Below, in pieces: positions 13,877-22,033 of a stretch of 34,169 nucleotides of DNA. The translations under genes and the position numbers were made by a program. The notes beneath the pieces are model-generated. The model made no database searches. It was not told the origin of the DNA and saw only the letters and a list, made by a program, of their open reading frames with translations. The DNA lies in contig JAAYOD010000009.1 in NCBI GenBank assembly GCA_012520515.1, positions 1 to 34,169 of the forward strand. Reading direction: 5' to 3'. This DNA comes from Clostridiales bacterium. GTDB lineage: Bacteria > Bacillota > Clostridia > Christensenellales > DTU072. Numbering within the stretch: position 1 is the first letter of the stretch; each line of letters begins with the position of its first letter.

Positions 13877-16543
13877 ATGGGCTTATTTGATTTTTTATTT
13901 CGCAGAGAGAAAAGAAAACATATGCAAAAACTTAATGCGAGGGTTAATGAAATCAACGCTTTAGAAGAAAAGTATGCCGCGCTATCTGATGATGAACTTA
14001 GAGGCCAAACGGCAATATTAAAGCAAAGATTGGCAGACGGTGAAACACTGGACCAACTGCTTAGCGACGCTTTTGCCGTAGTTAGAGAAGCTGGCAAAAG
14101 AGTGCTCAATATGCGTCATTTTGATGTACAGCTTATAGGCGGTATAGTGCTGCACCAAGGCAGAATTGCCGAAATGAAAACTGGTGAAGGAAAGACGCTT
14201 GTAGCTACCTTGCCTGCCTATCTTAACGCACTAGAGGGAAAAGGCGTCCATATTGTTACGGTAAACGATTATCTTGCCAAGCGTGATGCCGAATGGATGG
14301 GCAAAATTTATACATTTTTGGGCCTTACGGTAGGCTGTATTTTACCCAATATGAGCTTTGCCGACAAAAAAGCCGCTTATAATTGCGACATAACATATTG
14401 TACCAACAATGAGCTTGGATTTGACTATCTTAGAGATAACATGGCGACACGGCTGGAAAATGTTATGCAACGGGGACATAGCTTTGCCATAATTGACGAA
14501 GTGGACAGCATTTTGATTGACGAAGCCAGAACGCCCCTTATAATAAGTGCGCCATCTAATAAAAGCAGTGAAATTTATGCCACTATTCAAAGATTTGTCA
14601 GGACTTTACGCCAAGACGATTATGAGCTTGACGAAAAGGATAAAAGAATTTATCTTACCGAAAGCGGTGTAGATAAGGCGGAAAGGTTTTTCCGTATGGA
14701 TAACTTAGGCGATGAAAAGGGTGCTGATTTAAATACAAAGATAAATAATGCCTTAAGAGCCAACTTTATAATGGCGCGTGACCAAGATTATATTGTGGAA
14801 AACAATGAGGTCATAATTGTAGATGAGTTTACGGGCAGAAAAATGGAGGGCAGAAGATATTCTGAAGGTTTGCACCAAGCCATAGAAGCTAAAGAAAATG
14901 TGCAAATAAAAAGAGAAAACCGCACCATTGCCACTATCACTTTCCAAAACTTATTCCGTCTTTATAACAAGCTTAGCGGTATGACAGGAACGGCTATGAC
15001 GGAAGAAGCGGAATTTAAGGGCATTTATAACCTTGATGTAGTGGAAATTCCTACCCATAGAGAAATGATTAGGGTAGATGAGCCTGATAAGATTTTTGCC
15101 ACCATTAATGCAAAATTTGAAGCTGTGGTGGAAGAGATAACAAAATTGCACCAAAAAGGACAGCCTGTTTTGGTGGGTACTATAAATGTAGATGTAAGTG
15201 AACTAATAAGTCGCATGCTTGCCAAAAAGAGAATACCTCACCAAGTGCTAAACGCCAAAAACCATACCCAAGAAGCTAGCATAATTGCGCAAGCAGGGCA
15301 AGTGGGGGCAGTTACTATTGCTACCAATATGGCAGGGCGCGGAACTGACATACTGCTTGGTGGAAATCCTGAGTATTTGGCAAAAACAGCTATGCTTAAT
15401 CAAGGCTTTTCAGAAGATATGATAAATATAGCAAGCGCTCATAACACATTAACTGATCCAGAGCAGATAAAAGCAAGACAGCATTATAATAATTTAGTTA
15501 CAGAGTACAAGCAAAAGACTGATAAAGAAAAACAGCAGGTTAAACAGCTAGGCGGTCTTAGAGTAATAGGTACAGAAAGGCATGAAAGCCGTCGTATAGA
15601 TAATCAGCTTCGCGGTCGTAGCGGGCGTCAAGGCGATGAGGGAAGTTCTGTATTTTACTTGTCCTTTGAGGACGACTTGTTAAGGCGGTTTGGCGGAGAT
15701 AGGTTAAAGCAAGTTATGATGATGTTTTCGCGTCAAGACGAAAGCGCAATGTTGCAAGTGCCTATTTTGTCTAAGCAAATAGAAAATGCGCAAAAACGCT
15801 GTGAAGACGCCAACTATGAGAGAAGAAAGTTTGTGCTTAACTATGACGATGTTATGAATCAGCAAAGAAAGCTTATCTATGAACAACGCAATCAAGTTTT
15901 GCAAGGCGAAGATGTGCATAGCCAGATATTAAAATACATTAGACCTATGGTGGCAAATATTGTTATGCAGTATGTGGACTTTGACCAAGGCGACGAAAAC
16001 ACCGTAGACTATGTAGCGTTTAATAGAGCGCTTGAGCAAAGAGTGCTAAAGAAAGGCACAAATATTGTTGACCGCAATTTAATTGGCAAGGCAAACTATG
16101 AAAAGATTTGCGATGTCATTTGTGAAGAGGCGGAAAAACAGTATGAAGAAAAGATGGAGTATGCTGAGAACAACAACATAAACTTTCGCGAAACAGAGCG
16201 CAATGTTATGCTAAATCAAGTGGATAAACACTGGATGGAGCATATTGACAGCATGGATATATTGAGAAAGGGCATTGGGCTTAGGGGACTTGGACAAAGA
16301 GACCCTGTGCTAGAGTATAGGCGTGAAGGCTATGAGATGTTTGATAATATGATAGAGAGCATTCAAGAAAACATAGTAATTACGCTATGCAAGCTAAATG
16401 TTGAGCAAGTAGTGGAAAGAAAGAACGCTTTTGAAGCTCAGGTTAGAGAAGTTAGGAAAAAACAAGCGGGCATTTATAGCAACACTCCTTGCCCATGCGG
16501 AAGCGGAAAAAAATATAAGCATTGTTGCGGAAAGAAAGCATAA
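13877..16543 (+). CDS. secA: Preprotein translocase ATPase SecA
   Basis: This 888-residue motor drives secretory proteins through SecYEG. It has Walker A MKTGEGKT (100-107), the DEVD box (207-210) and TNMAGRGTDI in the second helicase domain, plus the C-terminal zinc motif CPCGSGKKYKHCC (ligands among C872, C874, C883 and C884), which binds phospholipid or SecB in relatives. Starting at the ATG at 13877 gives the canonical MGLFDFLF start with GAGGTGA just upstream; the in-frame GTG at 13871 is part of that ribosome site. It is the first gene of secA-prfB-tsaD. Length is full. Confidence 0.97.
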   Translation: MGLFDFLFRREKRKHMQKLNARVNEINALEEKYAALSDDELRGQTAILKQRLADGETLDQLLSDAFAVVREAGKRVLNMRHFDVQLIGGIVLHQGRIAEMKTGEGKTLVATLPAYLNALEGKGVHIVTVNDYLAKRDAEWMGKIYTFLGLTVGCILPNMSFADKKAAYNCDITYCTNNELGFDYLRDNMATRLENVMQRGHSFAIIDEVDSILIDEARTPLIISAPSNKSSEIYATIQRFVRTLRQDDYELDEKDKRIYLTESGVDKAERFFRMDNLGDEKGADLNTKINNALRANFIMARDQDYIVENNEVIIVDEFTGRKMEGRRYSEGLHQAIEAKENVQIKRENRTIATITFQNLFRLYNKLSGMTGTAMTEEAEFKGIYNLDVVEIPTHREMIRVDEPDKIFATINAKFEAVVEEITKLHQKGQPVLVGTINVDVSELISRMLAKKRIPHQVLNAKNHTQEASIIAQAGQVGAVTIATNMAGRGTDILLGGNPEYLAKTAMLNQGFSEDMINIASAHNTLTDPEQIKARQHYNNLVTEYKQKTDKEKQQVKQLGGLRVIGTERHESRRIDNQLRGRSGRQGDEGSSVFYLSFEDDLLRRFGGDRLKQVMMMFSRQDESAMLQVPILSKQIENAQKRCEDANYERRKFVLNYDDVMNQQRKLIYEQRNQVLQGEDVHSQILKYIRPMVANIVMQYVDFDQGDENTVDYVAFNRALEQRVLKKGTNIVDRNLIGKANYEKICDVICEEAEKQYEEKMEYAENNNINFRETERNVMLNQVDKHWMEHIDSMDILRKGIGLRGLGQRDPVLEYRREGYEMFDNMIESIQENIVITLCKLNVEQVVERKNAFEAQVREVRKKQAGIYSNTPCPCGSGKKYKHCCGKKA

Positions 16544-16552
16544 TTTTTTTGT

Positions 16553-17650
16553 ATGATAGATTTTTACAAACAACGACAGGAGCTTGATAGACTTAATAAT
16601 GAGTATATAACTCTTTATGATGCGCTCAAAATTGAAGCGCTTAAAGCTGATGTTAAAAATCTTACAAAATTACAAGCGGAAAAAGACTTTTGGCAAGACG
16701 CTAAAAAAGCGCAAGAAATCACTAGGAAAATAACCACCAGTAATAAGACAATTAAGCAACTTAATGACTTAAAGGCGGGGCTAGAAAATGCAAGCGCCTA
16801 TCTTGACCTTGTGGAAGAGCTAAATGAAATTAGCGAAGTGGAAAACGCTAAAAAAGAAGTAGAAAAGCTTACTAAATTTGTGCAAGAGTTAAGCGTGCAA
16901 GCTTTGCTTAAAGGAAAGTATGACGCAAAGAGCGCAATTTTGACTTTGCACGCCGGTGCTGGCGGAACGGAAGCGCAAGATTGGGTGGAAATGCTTTATA
17001 GAATGTATACAAGGTATGCTGAAAGAAAGGGATACCTAGTAAAACTTGTAGATAAGCTAGACGGTGAAGAAGCAGGGATTAAAAATATTACTTTTATGGT
17101 GGAAGGAGAAAACGCCTATGGCTATCTTAAAGCTGAGATGGGAGTACATAGGCTAGTAAGGATAAGCCCTTTTGATGCAAGCAAGCGCAGGCATACATCT
17201 TTTGCAAGCTTGGAAGTTATGCCAGAGATAGACGATGACGATGATGTTGTTATAAAACAAGACGATTTGCGCATAGATACATTCCATAGCGGAGGCGCGG
17301 GCGGACAAAATGTAAATAAGACAGCTAGCGCAGTTAGGATTACTCACTTGCCAACAGGCATTGTAGTGCAGTGTCAAAATGAGCGCAGTCAGTTGCAAAA
17401 TAAAGAGCAGGCTATGAAAGTGCTTGCAAGTAAGCTAGTAGAAAAGCGTGAAAGAGAGAATTTAGAAAAAGCTATGTCGCTTAAGGGCGAAATGAAAAAA
17501 ATTGAGTGGGGAAGTCAAATAAGGAGCTATGTTTTTTGTCCTTATACTATGGTAAAAGACCATAGAACCAATTATGAAAGGAGCGACATAGACACTGTTA
17601 TGGACGGCGACATATCGGATTTTATTGTGGAATATCTAAAAAGGATATAG
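16553..17650 (+). CDS. prfB: Peptide chain release factor 2
   Basis: RF2 releases peptides at UGA and UAA codons. At 365 residues it is exactly the length of E. coli RF2, with the stop-codon anticodon tripeptide S205-P206-F207 and the catalytic G250-G251-Q252. Many bacteria need a +1 frameshift at an in-frame UGA near codon 26 for autoregulation; here the frame is continuous, so that control is absent. No Shine-Dalgarno sequence lies before the ATG (only T's), and the gene begins 9 bases after the secA stop in the same reading frame. Translation presumably depends on coupling to secA. tsaD follows after 2 bases. Confidence 0.95.
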   Translation: MIDFYKQRQELDRLNNEYITLYDALKIEALKADVKNLTKLQAEKDFWQDAKKAQEITRKITTSNKTIKQLNDLKAGLENASAYLDLVEELNEISEVENAKKEVEKLTKFVQELSVQALLKGKYDAKSAILTLHAGAGGTEAQDWVEMLYRMYTRYAERKGYLVKLVDKLDGEEAGIKNITFMVEGENAYGYLKAEMGVHRLVRISPFDASKRRHTSFASLEVMPEIDDDDDVVIKQDDLRIDTFHSGGAGGQNVNKTASAVRITHLPTGIVVQCQNERSQLQNKEQAMKVLASKLVEKRERENLEKAMSLKGEMKKIEWGSQIRSYVFCPYTMVKDHRTNYERSDIDTVMDGDISDFIVEYLKRI

Positions 17651-17652
17651 AG

Positions 17653-18702
17653 ATGGAATATTTAGAAATTGCAAAAAGCAAGCTACAAACTTTACGCGCA
17701 TTAGACAATTATTATATTTTAGCTATTGAGTCAAGTTGTGACGAAACGGCAGTTGCCATAACTAGAAATACAGAAATTGTAGCTAGCGTTATCTCTTCTC
17801 AAATTGACATTCATAAGCGTTTTGGCGGTGTTGTGCCTGAGATTGCGTCAAGAAATCATATTCTTGCTATCGATAACTTGGTAAAGGAGGCATTTAAAAA
17901 AGCCAACCTTACCTTTAACGATATATCAGTTATTGCCGTAACTTACGGGGCAGGCTTGCTTGGCGCATTGCTTGTTGGGGTGGCTTATGCTAAAGCTTTA
18001 GCTTATGCGCTACAATTACCGCTTATTGCAATAAACCATGTAAAAAGTCATGTCTTTGCCAATTTTATAGCGCACAAAGATTTGCAAATGCCTTTTATGT
18101 GTTTGTTAGTAAGCGGGGGGCATACAGAAATTTTGGAAGTTAAGAGTTATCACGATATAGAAATTTTAGGTAGCACTTTAGACGATGCCGTTGGCGAAGC
18201 GTTTGACAAGGTGGCAAGGGTGCTAGGATTTTCTTATCCTGGCGGACCTGAGATAGAGAAGCATGCAAAACTAGGTAAAAATTGCATTTCTTTACCTAGA
18301 GCGTTCAAAGGAGAGAAGCATTTTAATTTTTCATACTCTGGCTTAAAAACCGCAGTTTTAAATTATGTCAACACACTTAAACTAAAAGGGCAAGATATAC
18401 CATATAATGATATTGCTTGTTCTTTTCAAACTGAAGCTGTGGCAGTGCTAGTCGAAAAGGCAATAAGAGCGTGCAAAAAAAATAACTATAATAAGCTTTG
18501 TATAGCAGGTGGTGTGGCTGCAAACGGGTATTTGCGCAACGAACTAGATAAAGCTGGCAAAAAACATAACATTGAAATTATTGCTCCGCCAAAGTACCTT
18601 TGCACAGATAATGCCGCTATGGTAGGAGTGGCTGGATACTTTGCAATAAAAGAAGGAATTGGCGCATCTGACCTTTATCAAGACGCCGACGCAAGGGCGT
18701 AA
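17653..18702 (+). CDS. tsaD: tRNA N6-adenosine threonylcarbamoyltransferase TsaD
   Basis: TsaD transfers the threonylcarbamoyl group to A37 of ANN-decoding tRNAs, together with TsaB and TsaE (not in the window). It has the ASKHA-fold start AIESSCDETA (residues 24-33), the metal-binding pair H129 and H133 (NHVKSH) and D319 near the C-terminus (CTDNAAM). The 349-residue protein carries about 20 extra N-terminal residues before the first strand compared with most TsaD proteins. AAGG precedes the ATG, which is 2 bases after the prfB stop. A hairpin terminator begins at its stop codon. Confidence 0.96.
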   Translation: MEYLEIAKSKLQTLRALDNYYILAIESSCDETAVAITRNTEIVASVISSQIDIHKRFGGVVPEIASRNHILAIDNLVKEAFKKANLTFNDISVIAVTYGAGLLGALLVGVAYAKALAYALQLPLIAINHVKSHVFANFIAHKDLQMPFMCLLVSGGHTEILEVKSYHDIEILGSTLDDAVGEAFDKVARVLGFSYPGGPEIEKHAKLGKNCISLPRAFKGEKHFNFSYSGLKTAVLNYVNTLKLKGQDIPYNDIACSFQTEAVAVLVEKAIRACKKNNYNKLCIAGGVAANGYLRNELDKAGKKHNIEIIAPPKYLCTDNAAMVGVAGYFAIKEGIGASDLYQDADARA

Positions 18703-18725
18703 AAAAGTATTGTAAGATACTTTTT
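18702..18725 (+). terminator. Terminator of secA-prfB-tsaD, overlapping the next promoter
   Basis: AAAAAGTAT and ATACTTTTT form a 9-bp perfect stem around TGTAAG. The hairpin contains the -35 hexamer of the downstream promoter. Confidence 0.65.
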
Positions 18726-18738
18726 AATATGATATAAT
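18710..18738 (+). promoter_or_regulatory. Promoter of the LURP-one-related gene (extended -10)
   Basis: TTGTAA (18710-18715), a 17-bp spacer and TGATATAAT (hexamer 18733-18738). The -35 lies inside the preceding terminator hairpin. Confidence 0.7.
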
Positions 18739-18764
18739 CAAAAAAAATGGAGGTAAAATATATT

Positions 18765-19247
18765 ATGAGACTTATTATTAATCAAAAATATTTCGCTTTG
18801 CGCGATAGGTTTATGATTACGCACGAAAATGGTCAGCCAGCGTATGCAGTAGAAGGTAAGCTTTTTAGCATTGGTAAAAAGTTTTATATAGAAGAGCCAT
18901 GCGGAAGAGAAATTTTCTTTGTCAAGCAAAGACTGTTTAGATTTTTACCCAAATGGGATATTATACAAAACGGCGATACAGTAGCTGTTTATAAAGGCAA
19001 ACTATCTTTTCTTACAAAGAGAGCAAAAATTGTATCAAAAAGCTTTGGCGATATCACCATAAAAGGAAGTGTATTAGGCTGGACTTTTCGCTTTTTTGAC
19101 CAAAGTGGCAACCAAATAGCAGAAGTTAGCAAAAAAATTCTTAAAATAAGAGATACCTATGCGCTAGATATCTTTGACACACGCTATGCAGACATTATTA
19201 TGACAGCTGTAATTATTATAGACGCGCTTTATCACAGGGGACGCTAA
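18765..19247 (+). CDS. LURP-one-related (LOR) family protein
   Basis: This 160-residue protein of the tubby-like LOR fold (PF04525) begins with the typical strand-rich MRLIINQKYFALRDRFMI and has alternating strands ending in a hydrophobic C-terminal helix (about 140-155). Bacterial members are uncharacterised; the fold suggests lipid or membrane binding. The start is the ATG at 18765, because GGAGGT at 18749-18754 is its ribosome site; an ATG at 18747 lies at that site and would add six residues. It is a single-gene unit with its own promoter and terminator. Confidence 0.75.
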   Translation: MRLIINQKYFALRDRFMITHENGQPAYAVEGKLFSIGKKFYIEEPCGREIFFVKQRLFRFLPKWDIIQNGDTVAVYKGKLSFLTKRAKIVSKSFGDITIKGSVLGWTFRFFDQSGNQIAEVSKKILKIRDTYALDIFDTRYADIIMTAVIIIDALYHRGR

Positions 19248-19274
19248 AAGCGCTAAAGTTATAAGATAAAACTT

Positions 19275-19305
19275 AAGGGACGGGTTTTTACGCCGTCCCT
19301 TTTTT
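19275..19305. terminator. Terminator between the LOR gene and the ferritin-like gene
   Basis: AAGGGACGG pairs with CCGTCCCTT around a 9-base loop, followed by T's. It stands between two convergent genes. Confidence 0.85.
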
Positions 19306-19308
19306 ACT

Positions 19309-20577
19309 TTAGGCGTTTTGACTAACTTTTGTCTTTACTCTGCCTAGATTAATGTTGTCTTTGGAGCGGTTTTGCAATTCTTTACGCGGATTGGGACTTT
19401 CTTCAAACCTATAATCAATGCTGTATTCTTTGATATGCTTATCTATTACTTGGTGAGAGGGATTGTCTTTTGGCTCACGATTAATTATACCTTGATACTT
19501 AAAGAAAGTGGCATTTGGCTCTAAGTCATTAACATCAGAGTATGTTTCTTGCTTGCCAGTTAGCGTTACTGTTTCTTTTAGCACTTCTCTAATATAAGTT
19601 TTTTGCGGACCAAAGCTTATAAGCTGTGGAAATTCGCCAATGGGAATAACTTGTTGCCAGTCTTTGTGTTCATACTTTTTAAGAAGTTCAGCAGCTTTAT
19701 GCAAATGCGCAATCTCTTGCATAAGCATCTCTTCCCAAATGGCTTTTACTTTGGGGTGTGTTTCGTCCTTGTAGCAAGAGTAGTACAAATAGCATTCGGT
19801 GTATTCGTGGCAAAGCAAGTTTTCTAGCCAAGTTGCGTTTACATCCATTAGACTGCCGTACAAGGTGACATGCTCTTCTTCTATCATGCCTATCTCTTGA
19901 TAAATACGCCTGCCAAGCTCTGAAGTGTAAAAACCGTTTTGGTTCATATAATAGTTCATTGTTTGCTGTTCTGCCGCAGTAATTATAGATATGCCAAGTC
20001 TAGTAAGCGCGTCAGCTGTCTTGTTGTCTATTGGTCGCTTGACATCGTCAACAGGGTGTCTGTGTTCGCTTATGGTAGGACGGCCTGGGAAAATTTCTGT
20101 ATAAGAGCCAACTAAGCGTTCAGCGTATACGCTATAATCCATCTCTAGCAAGTTTGAAAAACGATATAGGTGGTCAAAATCTTCAAGAAGCGCAAAGTCA
20201 TAAGCCGCCTTTACATAAAGGTCTTTCTCTCTTTGTGCTAAAATAGCCGTTAGGTCAACGGCAAGCTGTTCATAAGCTATGGTGTTTTCTAGTATTGTTT
20301 CATTGATGGGCTTGATGCAAGATATACGCTTTTGCTGTTGTTGCTCTACCCGTCTTACGCTGGCAAGCTCACGCCTTATATCGTTGTTGTTGCAGTTGCG
20401 GTAAAATTGATGATTAAACCACACCGCTTCATACTCTGTGCCGTTCATAAGGATAGTTCGGACTTTGGTATAGGGGTCTACATCGTATTTATCGTAAGAC
20501 ACAGGGTAAAGTTTGGACCAATCCAAAAAAGTGTTATCCAAATTTACTGGTTTTTCATTAAATGGGTTAAAACTCAT
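19309..20577 (-). CDS. Uncharacterised ferritin-like di-iron protein
   Basis: This 422-residue soluble protein matches no family I can name. Residues 195-302 have the spacing of a ferritin-like four-helix di-iron site: Glu203, E233-x-x-H236, Glu258 (or Glu261) and E288-x-x-H291. A second, degenerate set lies N-terminal (Glu103, D133-x-x-H136), so two such bundles may exist. The first 90 residues and the C-terminal 110 residues are polar, with no motif I recognise. There is no signal peptide, membrane helix or rubredoxin domain. The start is the ATG at 20577, with AAAGGAG upstream; an ATG 75 bases further upstream has no ribosome site. It is divergent from mnmA. Manganese catalase, rubrerythrin-like peroxidase or iron-binding roles are all possible. 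Confidence 0.7.
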   Translation of the reverse strand: MSFNPFNEKPVNLDNTFLDWSKLYPVSYDKYDVDPYTKVRTILMNGTEYEAVWFNHQFYRNCNNNDIRRELASVRRVEQQQQKRISCIKPINETILENTIAYEQLAVDLTAILAQREKDLYVKAAYDFALLEDFDHLYRFSNLLEMDYSVYAERLVGSYTEIFPGRPTISEHRHPVDDVKRPIDNKTADALTRLGISIITAAEQQTMNYYMNQNGFYTSELGRRIYQEIGMIEEEHVTLYGSLMDVNATWLENLLCHEYTECYLYYSCYKDETHPKVKAIWEEMLMQEIAHLHKAAELLKKYEHKDWQQVIPIGEFPQLISFGPQKTYIREVLKETVTLTGKQETYSDVNDLEPNATFFKYQGIINREPKDNPSHQVIDKHIKEYSIDYRFEESPNPRKELQNRSKDNINLGRVKTKVSQNA

Positions 20578-20657
20578 AAATATCTCCTTTAATAATAATT
20601 TAAGATTATTATTTGCATTTGGCGGTAACAATATACATTTATTAGCACTCAATAAAT

Positions 20658-20686
20658 TTGCATAAAGGTATACTTTGTGCTAAAAT
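20658..20686 (+). promoter_or_regulatory. Promoter of mnmA
   Basis: TTGCAT (20658-20663), a 17-bp spacer and TAAAAT (20681-20686). A TTAGCAC/GTGCTAA inverted repeat (20642-20648 and 20678-20684) brackets it. Confidence 0.6.
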
Positions 20687-20705
20687 ATTGTAGCTTGGAG
20701 AACAT

Positions 20706-21782
20706 ATGTCAAAGACTAGAGTTGTGGTAGGAATGAGCGGGGGAGTAGACAGCGCAGTAGCTGCTATGCTCCTAAAAGAGCAAGGCTATGAAGTAGTCGG
20801 GCTTTTTATGAAAAATTGGGAAGAAGAAAGCGATGATGGCGCTTGCACTGCAGAAACTGATTATGCTGATGTAAGGCGTGTTTGCGCAACGCTAGATATC
20901 CCTTACTATACTGTAAATTTGTCTACTGAATATATGCAAAATGTCTTTAAGCATTTTGTTCAAGAGTACAAAAAAGGGCGCACGCCTAACCCTGATGTGC
21001 TTTGCAACCGTGAAATAAAGTTTGGCGCTTTTTGGAAATATGCGCAAAAATTAGATGCTAAATATATAGCAACAGGGCATTATTGCGGCACAAAGGTATT
21101 AGATGGCAAAACTTATTTAGTTAGGGCAAAAGATGAAAATAAAGACCAAACTTATTTTCTTAACCAAGTTACGCAAGAGCAAATAAAAAATGCTATCTTT
21201 CCCCTTAAAAACCTTACTAAGATAGAGGTAAGACGCCTTGCAAAAGAAAATAACTTAATAAATGCCCAAAAAAAAGACTCAACAGGGGTATGTTTTATAG
21301 GCGAAAGGGATTTTAGACGCTTTTTGTCCCAGTATATACCTATGAAAGAGGGGGATATAAAGACTTTAGACGGTCAAACAATAGGCAGGCATAATGGAGT
21401 TTATTATTACACCATAGGCCAGCATAAAGGTTTTGGTCTAGGCGGGGTAAAAGGCTATGCAAATAACGATAAGTGGTATATCATAAAAAAAGATGTAAAA
21501 AATAACATTTTGTATGTAAATCAAGGGGAATCACCGTTACTATACAGTAAAGAGCTCACCACTTCAGGCTTTAACTTTATAACAGAACCTATTGCTACAA
21601 ATTCTAGAGTAAAAGTTAGGATAAGACACCGCCAGCCCCTTCAAGATGCCACCTTTTATATAGACGATGCAGGCAACGCAAAAATTGTGTTTGATGTAGA
21701 GCAAAGAGCAATAGTAAGTGGCCAGTATGCTTGCGTTTATGTAGATGATGTTTGTATAGGCGGCGGAGTTATAGAAAAGTAA
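20706..21782 (+). CDS. mnmA: tRNA-specific 2-thiouridylase MnmA
   Basis: MnmA puts sulfur on C2 of U34 in Lys, Glu and Gln tRNAs. This 358-residue protein has the PP-loop SGGVDS (11-16), catalytic Cys100 (DVLCNREIKF) and persulfide-forming Cys196 (STGVCFIGER). Length is normal. TTGGAG precedes the ATG. The gene ends 12 bases before a tRNA gene, with which it seems to share a transcript and terminator. The sulfur donor would normally come from a cysteine desulfurase, not seen here. Confidence 0.97.
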   Translation: MSKTRVVVGMSGGVDSAVAAMLLKEQGYEVVGLFMKNWEEESDDGACTAETDYADVRRVCATLDIPYYTVNLSTEYMQNVFKHFVQEYKKGRTPNPDVLCNREIKFGAFWKYAQKLDAKYIATGHYCGTKVLDGKTYLVRAKDENKDQTYFLNQVTQEQIKNAIFPLKNLTKIEVRRLAKENNLINAQKKDSTGVCFIGERDFRRFLSQYIPMKEGDIKTLDGQTIGRHNGVYYYTIGQHKGFGLGGVKGYANNDKWYIIKKDVKNNILYVNQGESPLLYSKELTTSGFNFITEPIATNSRVKVRIRHRQPLQDATFYIDDAGNAKIVFDVEQRAIVSGQYACVYVDDVCIGGGVIEK

Positions 21783-21794
21783 TAATAAAATTTT

Positions 21795-21871
21795 GTACCG
21801 GTAGCTCAGTTGGATAGAGCACTAGCCTCCGACGCTAGAAGTCGTTGGTTCGACTCCAATCCGGTACACCA
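21795..21871 (+). tRNA. tRNA-Arg(CCG), CCA encoded
   Basis: A 77-base cloverleaf: acceptor GTACCGG / CCGGTAC, D arm with GCTCAGTTGG, anticodon stem CTAGC / GCTAG with loop CTCCGAC (anticodon CCG), T arm with GGTTCGACTCC, discriminator A and an encoded CCA. It reads the CGG arginine codon. It lies 12 bases after mnmA with no separate promoter visible. Confidence 0.95.
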
Positions 21872-21872
21872 T

Positions 21873-21904
21873 AATGGCAAAAAGAATATTCTTTTTGCCA
21901 TTTT
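21873..21904 (+). terminator. Terminator after tRNA-Arg
   Basis: A perfect inverted repeat, AATGGCAAAAAGAAT then ATTCTTTTTGCCATT, begins one base after the tRNA CCA and is followed by T's. Confidence 0.85.
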
Positions 21905-21955
21905 ATCTTTATTTTAGACTGCAAATGAAGTAGAATTAAATTAAACAATATAGTA

Positions 21956-21972
21956 CTGTGACTTTATCACAG
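21956..21972. promoter_or_regulatory. Crp-type operator CTGTGACTTTATCACAG upstream of the sulfur oxidoreductase gene
   Basis: This palindrome has TGTGA and TCACA half-sites with a 5-base spacer. Its centre (21964) is 42 bases before the start predicted from TACAAT (21994-21999), the position of class II Crp/Fnr activation. The -35 region is non-consensus, as expected for an activator-dependent promoter. A near copy lies upstream of trxA. Confidence 0.65.
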
Positions 21973-22033
21973 AATATTGGCATAGGTTTTAGTTACAATA
22001 ATAGTATATGATTATTATAGGAGAGTATTTGTT

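Noticed and set aside
16553-16640. Programmed +1 frameshift in prfB
   Set aside because: An AGGAG followed by CTTGA looked like the frameshift element, but the UGA is not in the prfB frame and the frame is continuous at normal RF2 length.
20642-20684. CIRCE-like heat-shock operator near mnmA
   Set aside because: TTAGCACTC is an exact CIRCE half-site, but the second half (only GTGCTAA) is 27 bases away instead of 9. It does not fit an HrcA operator; only a loose inverted repeat remains.
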